Part shown: piece after piece, positions 47,310-56,602 of the stretch | How the letters are laid out: every line of letters begins with the position of its first letter | Position numbering within the stretch: the first letter of the stretch is position 1 | Assembly (NCBI RefSeq): GCF_900104385.1 | Contig: NZ_FNJA01000005.1 | Location: forward strand, 310,001-374,000 | Length of the DNA stretch: 64,000 nucleotides | Direction of reading: 5' to 3' | Source of the DNA: Rhodoferax sp. OV413 | GTDB taxonomy: Bacteria > Pseudomonadota > Gammaproteobacteria > Burkholderiales > Burkholderiaceae_C | The notes under the pieces: model-generated | Database searches by the model: none | What the model saw: the letters and a program-made list of their open reading frames with translations, nothing else | What the model was told of the DNA's origin: nothing | Program-made: the position numbers and the translations under genes

Positions 47310-48761
47310 TTAGACCTGGCAGATGAACTTGGTGTCCATGAAAGCCAGCAGGCCTTCAATGCCGCCCTCGGAACCGTAGCCGCTGTCCTTGTACCCACCG
47401 AAAGGTGGCTCGGGCGAACCGATGGCACCAGGTGCACCGAGGGTGTAGCTGTTGATGCCCACCATACCGAACTGCAGTGTCGATGCCGCCCAGTTCGCAC
47501 GCGCGCCGTCCTTCGTGAACGCATAGGCTGCAAGTCCATATGGCAGACCGTTGGCCTCACGCATGACCGCCTCGGCATCGCCGAAACGGTTCAGCACGGT
47601 GATAGGACCGAAGGGCTCCTCGTTCATCACATGGGCGGTATTGGGCACGTCTGCCAGCACCGCGGGTGTCCAGAAATAGCCTTTACCAGCGGGACGCTCA
47701 CCACCGCACAACAGTTTGCCGCCATGCGCCAAGGCATCATCAACACAGGACTGCATCGCCTGCACGCGCCGCTCATGCGCCAGCGGGCCCATCCGGGATT
47801 CGGAGTCCATTCCGTTGCCGACGCGGATGGCCTTCACCGCTGCAACATAACGCTCAGAGAACTCGTCGAAGATGCTGTCGTGCAGATAGAAACGGGTCGG
47901 GTTAATACAACCTTGGCCAGCGTTGCGGTACTTGCGCATGGCCGACATCGTGGCGACCTCCGCAACATTGACATCGTCAAACACCAGCACCGGCGCATGC
48001 CCGCCGAGTTCCATCACCATGCGCTTAAGGCTTAACGCAGCCAACGAACTCAGCTGCTTGCCGATCGCGGTCGAGCCAGTGAAAGCCACGCCGCGCACCT
48101 CTGGCGCCTTCAGCAGGTGGTCGGAAATGTCTGCCGGTACGCCGTAAACCAGGTTGAGCACCCCTTTGGGCAGGCCGGCATCGATAAACGCACGCACGAT
48201 TTCCATCGAGCAGGCAGCAGTTTCTTCGGCTGGTTTGATGATGCAGGAACAGCCCGCGGCAAGCACTGACGATATCTTACGCACCGGAATCAAGGCCGGG
48301 TAGTTCCAAGGCGTGAGCACGGCAACCGGCCCGATCGGCTCCTTCACAACTAGCTGACGCTGCCCGGCCACACGCGACGGGATGATGCGACCATAGGTGC
48401 GCCGCCCTTCTTCCGCATCCCACTCCAGAATGTCGGAAAGGCCGGCCACTTCGCCTTTTGACTCTGCAAGCGGTTTGCCCTGCTCCAGCGTCATTAGCTC
48501 GGCGATATGGTCGGCGCGCTCGCGCAGCAACGCCGCCGTGCGCCAGAGTATCTTGGCGCGATCGTAGGCCGACATCACCGACCAGACTGCGTGGCCGCGC
48601 GCGGCGGCCGCCACAGCCTGCGCCAGATCATCCCGGCTGGCGATCGGCAGTTGGGCTAGCACCTCTTCGGTGGCAGGGTTAAGCACTGGCATCGTATCCC
48701 GGCCGTTCTTTCCGAGCCATTCGCCATCGATGTGGAGTTGCAATTCAGGGTATGTGGTCAT
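47310..48761 (-). CDS. aldehyde dehydrogenase, succinate-semialdehyde dehydrogenase-like
   Basis: A 483-residue NAD(P)-dependent enzyme with TPWNYPALIPVRK, AFTGSTAIG, general base in MELGGHAPV and catalytic Cys in NAGQGCINPTRF; the end PFGGYKDSGYGSEGG is typical of the GabD group. It is the first gene of the eleven-gene cluster, divergent from an AraC regulator. A second aldehyde dehydrogenase in one operon fits a cleavage that yields two different aldehydes. Confidence 0.9.
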   Translation of the reverse strand: MTTYPELQLHIDGEWLGKNGRDTMPVLNPATEEVLAQLPIASRDDLAQAVAAAARGHAVWSVMSAYDRAKILWRTAALLRERADHIAELMTLEQGKPLAESKGEVAGLSDILEWDAEEGRRTYGRIIPSRVAGQRQLVVKEPIGPVAVLTPWNYPALIPVRKISSVLAAGCSCIIKPAEETAACSMEIVRAFIDAGLPKGVLNLVYGVPADISDHLLKAPEVRGVAFTGSTAIGKQLSSLAALSLKRMVMELGGHAPVLVFDDVNVAEVATMSAMRKYRNAGQGCINPTRFYLHDSIFDEFSERYVAAVKAIRVGNGMDSESRMGPLAHERRVQAMQSCVDDALAHGGKLLCGGERPAGKGYFWTPAVLADVPNTAHVMNEEPFGPITVLNRFGDAEAVMREANGLPYGLAAYAFTKDGARANWAASTLQFGMVGINSYTLGAPGAIGSPEPPFGGYKDSGYGSEGGIEGLLAFMDTKFICQV

Positions 48762-49066
48762 AGCTTGCTTTCAGGTCGTACCGTCGGTCCGAATCAGCCC
48801 TGCGGATGCGTCGGCTGTCGAGGTCAGACTGTATGAAATAGGACCTGCGTCAACTTGCCTGCTAGTGCGGATTGCACTTGTTTCACCGTGCACAAGGGAA
48901 AACCCGCCCACGAGGCTCAAGCAGTGCACTCCTCCAACCAACAAAGACCTGAAGCCTCGGTTTTCGGGTTTATTTGCACTAGCTTTGCGTGCTTGAACAG
49001 ACGCGCTAATGCGTCGACAATTCGTGCAATGCCTGCCATACAGAGCCGGCTGCAGGAGACGATGAT
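48762..49066. promoter_or_regulatory. divergent promoter region between the catabolic cluster and araC
   Basis: Here GCTAGTGC (48861-48868) and its exact inverse GCACTAGC (48976-48983) lie 107 bp apart, and further GTGCA/TGCAC elements occur near 48876-48895. Such spaced half-sites fit binding of the AraC protein encoded next to it. No core promoter can be assigned with confidence. Confidence 0.4.
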
Positions 49067-50008
49067 TTGGACATACTGAAGGTGGTTTCGCGTGAACGGC
49101 CAGAAGATTCGAGCGTATTTGATCTTTGGAATGATCCTGCATGGCAACGATACGGGCACGTGCGCTCGCTCGCTTTGGTCGGCGAGAGTTTCAGAGGTCG
49201 GCTTGAGCTTGGCAGCGTCGGCTTTCTATCCGTTTGCCGCATCACAGCGACAGCACATCGGGTTGAACACGCAGTGGAGAGAATGAGCAGTGACTCCATC
49301 GATCGCCTGAAGATCCTGGCCCAGACCCATGGCACTTGTCGCTTCCAGCAAGACAGAAACACTGTGGACCTGGCCTCGGGCGATTTCATCGTGTACGACC
49401 CCGCAGCGAGTTACTCATTCACCAATCTACAGGCGGTCGAGCAGGTGGTAGTTTCCATACCGATGGATCGCCTGCCTTTGGGTCATGACGCTTCGACGAA
49501 AGTCCTGGGGCAACGTCTTTCGGCGAGGTCTGGAGGTGCACGATTGGCACTTGCCTTATTGAACACCACGCTTCAAGAATTGCAGAACTGCGACGCGAAT
49601 GGGATCAAGCAAGTTGCCGAACTGATCTGCAGCCTCGTTGTAGATGCTGTACGGGAACAGGCAGGCGGGCGATCCCCGGTATCGCTAAAGCTTGTTTTGC
49701 GAACCCGGGTACGTGACTTCATCGAAAGCAATTTATCCGATCCCGAACTTGGGATCAATCTGATCGCCCAACGACTCAACTGTTCCAAGCGCTATCTCTA
49801 CGACGTTTTCGACGACGGCGGCTTGACCATCTCGCGCTACATCTGGATGCGCCGACTAGAACGATGCAAGGATGAGTTGGTGAACAGCGATTGTACAAAA
49901 CGATCTCTAACGAACATCGCGCTGTCATGGGGCTTTAGCAGCGCAGCACATTTCAGTAAGGCATTCAAACAGAGGTTTGGAGCATCGCCTAGTGACTTTA
50001 GAGTCTGA
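49067..50008 (+). CDS. AraC-family transcriptional regulator (FeaR-like)
   Basis: A 313-residue activator. The N-terminal part is an AraC_binding_2-type sensor (FQQDRNTVDLASGDFIVYDP) and the C-terminal 100 residues form the double helix-turn-helix (INLIAQRLNCSKRYLYDVF, LTNIALSWGFSSAAHFSKAFKQRFG). The start is TTG 49067, supported by an AGGAGA ribosome site 8 bp upstream. It is divergent from the DUF3237/carotenoid-oxygenase cluster and should be its regulator. Confidence 0.9.
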   Translation: MDILKVVSRERPEDSSVFDLWNDPAWQRYGHVRSLALVGESFRGRLELGSVGFLSVCRITATAHRVEHAVERMSSDSIDRLKILAQTHGTCRFQQDRNTVDLASGDFIVYDPAASYSFTNLQAVEQVVVSIPMDRLPLGHDASTKVLGQRLSARSGGARLALALLNTTLQELQNCDANGIKQVAELICSLVVDAVREQAGGRSPVSLKLVLRTRVRDFIESNLSDPELGINLIAQRLNCSKRYLYDVFDDGGLTISRYIWMRRLERCKDELVNSDCTKRSLTNIALSWGFSSAAHFSKAFKQRFGASPSDFRV

Positions 50009-50144
50009 CGGAATCCTTAGGACTTCCTGGGAATTTTCAGCAACACAAGTGTTGGCTGACGATGACCTGCCCCCTCTGCCGTACCACCCATAAAGCGGAA
50101 GTCCTGGTTGCGAGGTTAATAGATTTCTGTGGTGGTGAGGGGAT

Positions 50145-50178
50145 GCGTTGCATCGCCAGCGCGCTGGCGATGCAACGC
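50145..50178. repeat. 34-bp perfect palindrome
   Basis: Two 17-bp arms, the left one reading GCGTTGCATCGCCAGCG, meet with no spacer. It lies in the 254-bp gap between the convergent araC gene and the 134-residue iron-operon gene. There is no T run on either side. Such a long perfect palindrome is unlikely by chance. Confidence 0.9.
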
Positions 50179-50262
50179 TTCGAACTTGGCCAGAGCCATC
50201 CGTTGGCAACTGACCTTGCCCCTGGATTCCGTATCCCATATTCAGGACGATCGTGGGCGAGA

Positions 50263-50664
50263 TCAGTAAGATGACTTCACGTCCATTGAAAGCAGTTCTC
50301 TTGCCATTTCTATTGCCTGCTCTCGCGAAGGCGCAAGAAGTAGAGGGTAGCCCCAGAACTTGGCAAAAACAACCGCAAATGCCTTCAATCCAAGACGTTT
50401 AACGGAGTTCGGCTCGACCAGGACCATTGCCAGAACCAGTCTTCGCAGTTCAACCTTGTGCTTCTTCATCCAGAGCGCGGTACGTTTCTTTTCTTCCGGC
50501 GAGTGCTCATGGTCTTCAGCAGGTGCGGTATCGGTCAAGAGTACGAAGGGCTCCCCGCGCTGCAAATTAGCCTCGAATTCGTCGAAGTCCTTCTGGTGAT
50601 CATGTCCAGGTTCTTGGGTAAGATTCATCCAGACCAAAGGGAAGTCAGAACTATTCATCAGCAT
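50263..50664 (-). CDS. hypothetical protein, downstream partner of a TonB receptor
   Basis: A 134-residue soluble protein without a named domain that I can assign. It reads MLMNSSDFPLVWMNLTQEPG, has an acidic and His-rich middle (DTAPAEDHEHSPEEKKR) and a helical end (FAKFWGYPLLLAPSREQAIEMA). ATG 50664 has an AAGGA ribosome site; the longer frame to 50766 overlaps the upstream gene more. It overlaps the small membrane protein gene by 14 bp and is third in a TonB-receptor operon, so a role linked to siderophore uptake or iron state is likely but unproven. Confidence 0.8.
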   Translation of the reverse strand: MLMNSSDFPLVWMNLTQEPGHDHQKDFDEFEANLQRGEPFVLLTDTAPAEDHEHSPEEKKRTALWMKKHKVELRRLVLAMVLVEPNSVKRLGLKAFAVVFAKFWGYPLLLAPSREQAIEMARELLSMDVKSSY

Positions 50665-51106
50665 GGCTGTTTCCTTTTCTTTTGATGTGCCGCCAGGTGG
50701 TCGCAATGGCGAACACGCCGGGCAACGTAATGAAAAAAGCCGCTGAAAAGGCGATGTGCCATCCATCGCGCAACCCGTCCGCGATCCCCCCGAGGGTATT
50801 CAGCACGACAAGCAGGCTGCCGAAGACCAAGGCAAACCACTGCGCCTTACGGGTTCCGATCAGTGCGACGAGCACCGTGATGATCCAACAACCGTAGAAC
50901 GCGGAGAACATCCACAGTATGTCGGGCTCAAAGGTAATTGCAGGTCTCGCTCCGGGCGCCCTCGCAAAGTCGTTTACGTAAAAGAACAACTGGAAGGTGA
51001 CAAAAAGAACGGCACCGCAAGCTGTCGTCAACCAGAACAAGGCGACCTTGTTTGGGTTGTTCATGGCCAAGTCTGGTGCGAGGCGTAGGGGGGACTGAAG
51101 GGGCAT
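50651..51106 (-). CDS. small inner-membrane protein in the TonB-receptor operon
   Basis: A 151-residue protein with four hydrophobic segments (VALFWLTTACGAVLFVTFQL, ILWMFSAFYGCWIITVLVAL, WFALVFGSLLVVLNTLG, IAFSAAFFITLPGVFAIATT). ATG 51106 starts MPLQSPLRLAPDL; MNNPNK at 51064 is an alternative. No domain is recognised. It lies between the TonB receptor and the 134-residue protein, all co-directional. Confidence 0.78.
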   Translation of the reverse strand: MPLQSPLRLAPDLAMNNPNKVALFWLTTACGAVLFVTFQLFFYVNDFARAPGARPAITFEPDILWMFSAFYGCWIITVLVALIGTRKAQWFALVFGSLLVVLNTLGGIADGLRDGWHIAFSAAFFITLPGVFAIATTWRHIKRKGNSHADE

Positions 51107-51179
51107 AGGAGCTTTCTCGATAATCAATGTTTGTACGTATGAGGATTTCCAACGGCTGAAGCGTTCGCCTTCGGGCAAA

Positions 51180-53378
51180 TCAATACCTGTAGTTCAGCGT
51201 CACCATCACGTTGCGTGGTGCGCCATAACCCACGGTGTCGAAATCGCCCTTCTGTAGGGCGTACTTCTTGTCGAAAACGTTGTTGACGTTGACGGCCACG
51301 TTGGTCTGCTTTGTGATGGCGTAACGCCCCATCAGTGATACCAGGGCATAAGAGTCCTGTTCTCCGCCCAGCGAACTGGTGCCAGTGTTGGGCGCCTGGT
51401 AGAAACGGCTTTGCCATTTAACGCCTCCGCCGAGCGTCAACTTGCTCCACTCTCCGGGCAACTGGTAGGTGGTGAAAAGCTGCGCCGTGGTGCGCGGTAG
51501 TTGCGAATTCAAGCGGACGCCATCGCCATCTTGCGCGGTGAAATGGGCGATACCTGCGTAGATGTTCCAGCCATGCGCCAGCTCGCCCTGCAAGTCCAGC
51601 TCGATACCGCGCGACTTCGTTCCATCAGAGCCTCTATAGGCTTGGGCACCACCTGGCGTATAGGTTCCTGCGACCATCTGTGCAGCGTTGTCCAGCTCGG
51701 TCTCAAACAAGGCCACCGACGCATTCAGACGCCCTTCCATGTAAGCGCCTTTGAGGCCGATTTCCTTGGTTTTTCCCTTCGACGGCGTGAGCACGTTGCC
51801 CCTGCTGTCGCGATAGTCGGTTTGCGGATTGAAGATGCCTGTGTAGCTCACGTAGGCCGAATAGGTCTTGTCGATGTCGTAGACCAAGCCGGCGTACGGG
51901 GTGAATTCACTGCTCTTCTTGTAGTGCAACGACGACGCACCTGCGACGTCGTCGATTTCGTAGTTGCTGAAGCGGCCGCCGACGATGAGCTTCAGAGGCT
52001 CGGCCAGCGAAAACCGGGCTGCGCTATAGACACCGCTCTGCTTGATTCGGGTGCGGGTCGGTATCGAAGCCATGGCATCGAAATTGGGGCGGGCAAAAGC
52101 TGTGCTCAGGTCATAGACATTGACCGGCGCAAAGCCTGCAAAGAACGGAGCGATATCCGCTTGGCTGGCCGTGCGGCGCGAACTCGTTGCACCCACCACC
52201 AGGTCATGTTGGCGACCCAGCAGTTCGAAGGGGCCGCTCGCCATCACGTCGAAGGTGTTTTGACGGCTGCGACCTTCGGACTCCAATGCGACGGGAAAGG
52301 CGCCCAGGCCCGTGGCGCGATCGGGGCGGCCGACCAAGCCGAGCAGCTCTGCATCGTATGCCGTACGGTATTGGTTAGCGACGGCCCGGATTTTCCAGCC
52401 GTTGTTGAAGCGGTGCTCCATCTCGGCAAAGGCCGTCTTAAGGGTGTTGTCCGAATGGCTCCAGTCCTGCGCGTAGTTCCTGGGGCGTGAATACTCCGCC
52501 TGCGTGCCGTCGCTGAACCATAAAGGCAAACCTCCCCAGGTGGAGCCCTTCGGTGTGATGTCCTGGTAGTCATAGCCCAGGCTCACCGTAGTGTGGGGTG
52601 TCAGATCTGCCTCTATGATGCCGTAGAACGACTTCCTCTGCGGCTTGTAGCCGTCGATGTACGAGTGCCCGTCTTGGTACGTCCCCACCATGCGCGCGCG
52701 AATGCGGCCGTCCTCGGTCAACGGAGTGGACACATCGGCCACTCCCCGGTGGGTATCCCAGCTGCCCACCCCAACCGATGCGGACGCAGAGAATTCACGG
52801 GTCGGTCGTTTGCGTACCAGGTTGATCGCGGCCGAGGGGTTGCCGGTGCTGGTCAGCAAGCCGGAGGCGCCGCGCACGACTTCGACACGATCATAGAACG
52901 CGGTATCGAGAGAACCGATGCCGCTCCCATTGACGATGTTGCCGACGATGGTGGGGATGCCGTCGTACTGAACGTTGTTGATCAAGAAGCCACGCGAATA
53001 GAAACTCGTTCGTTCGCTGTCGGACTGGTACGACGCGACGCCCGTGGTGTTGTCCAGCACGCCCTGCACCGAATTCAATTGCTGGTCGTCCATGCGCTGG
53101 CGGGTGATCACCGTTACCGACTGCGGTGTTTCCTGCAGCGATAGCGGCAGGTGCGTGGCCGCCGTCGTCTCGCCCGTGGTGTAGGAGCCTGTACCCTCGG
53201 TGGTCGCTTCATCCACACGGCCCGTCACGGTGACGGCCGGTAAGGTCGGCTCCTCCTGAGCCGTGTTTTGCTCGATCTCTCCATGGGGCTGCGCTGGCTC
53301 GGCGGCGCATGCGCCCTGCGCGCCGACGAAAATAGCCGCGGCGACCGCTGGACCCAGCACGCTTCGGGGAACGTTCAT
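51180..53378 (-). CDS. TonB-dependent siderophore receptor
   Basis: A 732-residue outer-membrane receptor for ferric siderophores. ATG 53378 starts MNVPRSVLGPAVAAAIFVGA, a signal peptide, with an AAGGGCG ribosome site. There is no STN signalling domain: the plug starts directly (TPQSVTVITRQRMDDQQLNSVQGVLDN), contains VEVVRGASGLLTSTGNPSAAINLVRKRP, and the beta barrel ends in the aromatic VTLNYRY. The frame upstream to 53483 is not needed. Lack of STN means no direct sigma-factor signalling; the AraC gene further up may regulate it. Confidence 0.93.
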   Translation of the reverse strand: MNVPRSVLGPAVAAAIFVGAQGACAAEPAQPHGEIEQNTAQEEPTLPAVTVTGRVDEATTEGTGSYTTGETTAATHLPLSLQETPQSVTVITRQRMDDQQLNSVQGVLDNTTGVASYQSDSERTSFYSRGFLINNVQYDGIPTIVGNIVNGSGIGSLDTAFYDRVEVVRGASGLLTSTGNPSAAINLVRKRPTREFSASASVGVGSWDTHRGVADVSTPLTEDGRIRARMVGTYQDGHSYIDGYKPQRKSFYGIIEADLTPHTTVSLGYDYQDITPKGSTWGGLPLWFSDGTQAEYSRPRNYAQDWSHSDNTLKTAFAEMEHRFNNGWKIRAVANQYRTAYDAELLGLVGRPDRATGLGAFPVALESEGRSRQNTFDVMASGPFELLGRQHDLVVGATSSRRTASQADIAPFFAGFAPVNVYDLSTAFARPNFDAMASIPTRTRIKQSGVYSAARFSLAEPLKLIVGGRFSNYEIDDVAGASSLHYKKSSEFTPYAGLVYDIDKTYSAYVSYTGIFNPQTDYRDSRGNVLTPSKGKTKEIGLKGAYMEGRLNASVALFETELDNAAQMVAGTYTPGGAQAYRGSDGTKSRGIELDLQGELAHGWNIYAGIAHFTAQDGDGVRLNSQLPRTTAQLFTTYQLPGEWSKLTLGGGVKWQSRFYQAPNTGTSSLGGEQDSYALVSLMGRYAITKQTNVAVNVNNVFDKKYALQKGDFDTVGYGAPRNVMVTLNYRY

Positions 53379-54101
53379 GATGTCGCCCTTGCTGGGTCTA
53401 CGCCGCCCAAGAAAGACGACGCGCAAGAGACCCATACCCATTTGTCGCTGGAACTGTCCGGCATTCGTGAAATCTCGCATCAAATAAAACTCATTAGCGT
53501 TTAGATGATGTATTTAACAATGAAGCAAGGCTGACCGTATTGCTGAATATGGCCAGATTATTATTCATTCAGGCCAATCACCCGCCTTGGCCAAAAGTGC
53601 GCCGCCTGCATTGATGGTCATGAGATCGACCTGCGAGCGCGGTCGCTGGTCTCTTGTGAAATCAGCGCTGACTCGACGCAATCCTGGCGCTGACCCTATA
53701 TAGCAACTCGCACCGCCACCAGCGCCTTGGCGAGATCAGCCAGATGCATCCCGTCCCTCAGCAGGCGATTCGACAGCTTCGCGCCGGGATCAACCAAACG
53801 AGCGTTGGATGATTTATGGATTGCTGGGTTCCGGGTCTATACGGAAGGGGTACATGGACAACCTATTCCATCAAGCAGGACGCGCTAAACGCTGCTATGA
53901 CCTGCGTTGTTGTTCTCGCGCGTACTGGCATTCATCTGCGTGAACATCTGCAGTCGCTGGCATACGAGGAGGGCTTTGGTGTCGACGCCGAGCCGGTGTC
54001 TACATCACCACGACATTTGCAAAACGCCGGCAACTCCGCAAGGAAAGACAGTAGGTGGTGGATGAAAGCTGGCAGTCCCGAGCCAAGACAGCTTTGTCCA
54101 A
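53379..54101. other. intergenic region upstream of the TonB receptor
   Basis: No supported gene in about 720 bp. An AT-rich stretch near 53548-53570 (CAGATTATTATTCATTC) faintly resembles a Fur site and lies about 170 bp upstream of the receptor, but the match is poor. A 104-codon plus frame at 53816-54130 shows no family motif. Confidence 0.4.
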
Positions 54102-54953
54102 TCAGGGCGGTATTTCATCGGGGAGCATGATCCCCTGTGCGCAAGCACGCTCTGCGCGGTTCGTGCGATCCGAGAGGTATCGTGCCGGAGGCTTGCCCGT
54201 CGCCTTACGGAACATGGTGACGAACCCGCTGGCGTTTTCGTATCCCAGCTCCAATGCCACCGTCTGCACGCTTTCACCCTTGGTCAGGCGTTGAAGCGCA
54301 AGGATCACATGCAATTGCCGACGCCAGCGGCCGAAACTCATTCCAATGTCATGCAGCAGGAGACGGCTCATGCTTCGCTCGCTCATGCCAATGCGGGGGC
54401 CCCATGCAGCCTTGGAGGTCTTGCCCGCCGGGTCGGCCAGCATCATCTCCGCGAGACGGCGCAATCGCGGATCGCGCGGCATAGGCAGGTGCAGGTCCTC
54501 CACAGAAGCCTCGACTAACTCGTCGAGCAATGTGGCAATCAGCCGGTCTTCCCGCCCCCCCAGCGCGTATAACACGGGAAAACTGGCGACCTTCAGAAGC
54601 AGCTCGTGTAGCAGTGGCGATACCGAAATCGTGCAACAGGTTTTCGGAAGCTCCGGTGCAGCGTTAGGTTCGAAGAAGAGGCAATAGCATTCTGTTTCAC
54701 CCGACCCTCGTGCCGAGTGGGGCAAGTCTCCGGGTATCCATATGGCGCATTGGGGAGGCACGATCCAAACGCCATCCTCGATTTCGCAGTTAAGGATGCC
54801 GCGAACGGAGTAAATCAGCTGTGCCTTGTGGTGTTGATGCCTCGCGTTTTCCCAGCCCTTCGTTACAGATTTGGCGCTCAGGGCAACAACGGACCGCGGG
54901 ACATTGTCGACGTCCCCGGGCAAAGTCAAATCAATGATGGCGCCACTCGACAT
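54102..54953 (-). CDS. AraC-family regulator with cupin sensor domain
   Basis: A 283-residue regulator: an N-terminal cupin (HQHHKAQLIYSVRGILNCEIEDGVWIVPPQ) and a C-terminal double helix-turn-helix (SFGRWRRQLHVILALQRLTK, VQTVALELGYENASGFVTMFRKATGKPPARY). It belongs to the group of cupin AraC proteins that often control transport genes. It is upstream of and co-directional with the TonB receptor operon but separated by 720 bp. Confidence 0.9.
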   Translation of the reverse strand: MSSGAIIDLTLPGDVDNVPRSVVALSAKSVTKGWENARHQHHKAQLIYSVRGILNCEIEDGVWIVPPQCAIWIPGDLPHSARGSGETECYCLFFEPNAAPELPKTCCTISVSPLLHELLLKVASFPVLYALGGREDRLIATLLDELVEASVEDLHLPMPRDPRLRRLAEMMLADPAGKTSKAAWGPRIGMSERSMSRLLLHDIGMSFGRWRRQLHVILALQRLTKGESVQTVALELGYENASGFVTMFRKATGKPPARYLSDRTNRAERACAQGIMLPDEIPP

Positions 54954-55108
54954 GGTGCGTGTTGATGCGTATTCAAACTGGGTTGATGTCCTATTTGAAC
55001 AATATTATGAAAGATTTTCGCGTTTTGTGGCAGGCCAAAGAGCAGATAGTAGCTGGGTGACAACCACTGCAATTCCGGTGAGTAGGCCGAACACCTTGCC
55101 TATTCGGC

Positions 55109-55209
55109 TGGCTCACGCGTCCGGCAAGCTATACGAACACACCCGCGTCGTGATCACGACCAACCTGGACTTTGCCGAATGGTCGACGGTGTTCGGCGAC
55201 GCGAAGATG
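55109..55209 (+). mobile_element. istB: IS21-family IstB helper-ATPase fragment
   Basis: One plus-strand frame reads LYEHTRVVITTNLDFAEWST followed by VFGDAKM, the C-terminal part of IstB, the ATP-binding helper of IS21 transposition. Homology ends abruptly on both sides; no IstA or terminal repeats are seen. It is debris of an old IS21 insertion between two araC genes. Confidence 0.7.
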
Positions 55210-55633
55210 TTCTCCATCGTGACTACGATGCGTAGTCCTGAGCTGGCAAGCGGCACTTGGCTAAGCAACCCAGGAAAATTGAAAAGCGTTATGGCCTGCA
55301 GGCAAAACAAACTCTGCGAAGAGCCTAGCCTATGTCAGCAAGAGCCGGCAGGCCATGCCTTTATCGCACCGTCGTTTGGCAACGCTTGTGGCACCAATGG
55401 TGCTCCTTACATCAATCACTGTCCCAGCAAGGTCAAAGGCCAAGCCTATTATCAGCCCAAGGAGTGTTGGCGTCCATTCCAAATCGACCAGCCAGTAATA
55501 TCGTGACCACCCCGAGTGCTTGCAGAAAGAACCTGGATGATCTTTTCCTGATAAATGCGACCTATCAGTTCGGCATTGGCACAAGCGCGCTAAACTGGCC
55601 AATTGAAGGTTGGCAGTAACAAATCACGTGGGA
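55210..55633. other. degenerate sequence after the IstB fragment
   Basis: Open frames of 70-90 codons exist on both strands but none shows a domain I recognise. The stretch is probably scrambled insertion-sequence debris. Confidence 0.4.
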
Positions 55634-56602
55634 TTAATGGCTTTTTTCGTCTCGAGGTGAATATCCAAAAGCTTCCTTGAACCGGACGGAAAAAAGCGAC
55701 TGACTGGAAAAACCACAGTTGTAGGCCACTTCCGCAATGGTCGTGGGCCGAGCCTTGTGCAGCGCATTCTCGCGCAGAAGCTTTTGAGCGTGCCTGAGCC
55801 GAGCAAGACGAAGTTCTTGCCCGAACGTCGTATCGTGGGCCTGGAAAACCTTGTGGACATAGCGGATGGAAACGCGATGAGCTTGAGCCGCTCGCTCAGG
55901 TGCAAGATCCGCGTCGTGAAAGTTTGCCGCGATATACGCCATGACACGGTGAAAGAAGTGGTCGATGACGGTTCGTGAATCCCCCGCTGCATCGGTCTCC
56001 GGTACATCCATCATCAAAAAAGCCAATTCCAGTAATCCTCTCTCCAAGCTTCGGACATGCTCGGGGGAGAGGCAGGAGGCGTTTTCCAATGCTTGCAACG
56101 CGAATTGCGTTAGCAGCGGCACAAAACGCGAATTGGCGACGTCGACGCGGCCACAACGCGCATCAATTTTCGGACACATCGCCCTGAATTGGTCGGCCGG
56201 TATTTTGACTGTTACGTTTCTCGTGCCGTTGGGGATATCCAGCTGATAGGCTTCTGCGGAATTGAAGACAGAGACCTGCCCTGGTGCAACGTCTCCAAAT
56301 CGGCCCAGGTGCGTGAACTGCTCAGTTTGCATGGTCGGCATGACCAGTGCGAAAAAATCCGAGTCATCGCGTCCGGCATGTACTTTGCGGCGCACAGCCC
56401 GTTGCGCATCAGCGGCAAAGCGAGTAATCCCGACTGCGCCGATCTGGGTGGATTCAATGACTCCGCAGAACGATGCCGGGTTGTAGGCCGCCACGTCTAT
56501 CGGGTAGTAGACATCGCTCATGAAATCTTGCCAGGCAGCAAGACGTCTTTGTGGATGAACCTCACCCGTCGAGAACCGTGTTATCAAATGTAGAGAATCC
56601 AC
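55634..56602 (-). CDS. AraC-family transcriptional regulator of the formamidase-like operon
   Basis: A 322-residue regulator with an AraC_binding_2 sensor region (residues 30-190) and a C-terminal helix-turn-helix pair (VSIRYVHKVFQAHDTTFGQEL, TIAEVAYNCGFSSQSLFSVRFKEAFGYSP). The start is GTG 56602 with a near-perfect AGGAGG ribosome site. It is divergent from the dimethylformamidase-like genes across 440 bp and is their likely activator. Confidence 0.9.
   Translation of the reverse strand: MDSLHLITRFSTGEVHPQRRLAAWQDFMSDVYYPIDVAAYNPASFCGVIESTQIGAVGITRFAADAQRAVRRKVHAGRDDSDFFALVMPTMQTEQFTHLGRFGDVAPGQVSVFNSAEAYQLDIPNGTRNVTVKIPADQFRAMCPKIDARCGRVDVANSRFVPLLTQFALQALENASCLSPEHVRSLERGLLELAFLMMDVPETDAAGDSRTVIDHFFHRVMAYIAANFHDADLAPERAAQAHRVSIRYVHKVFQAHDTTFGQELRLARLRHAQKLLRENALHKARPTTIAEVAYNCGFSSQSLFSVRFKEAFGYSPRDEKSH

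Noticed and set aside
50145-50178. The long palindrome as a bidirectional rho-independent terminator
   Set aside because: There is no T run on either side and no hairpin loop; kept as a repeat instead.
53816-54130. 104-codon plus frame upstream of the TonB receptor
   Set aside because: No domain, and its end overlaps the araC gene on the other strand.
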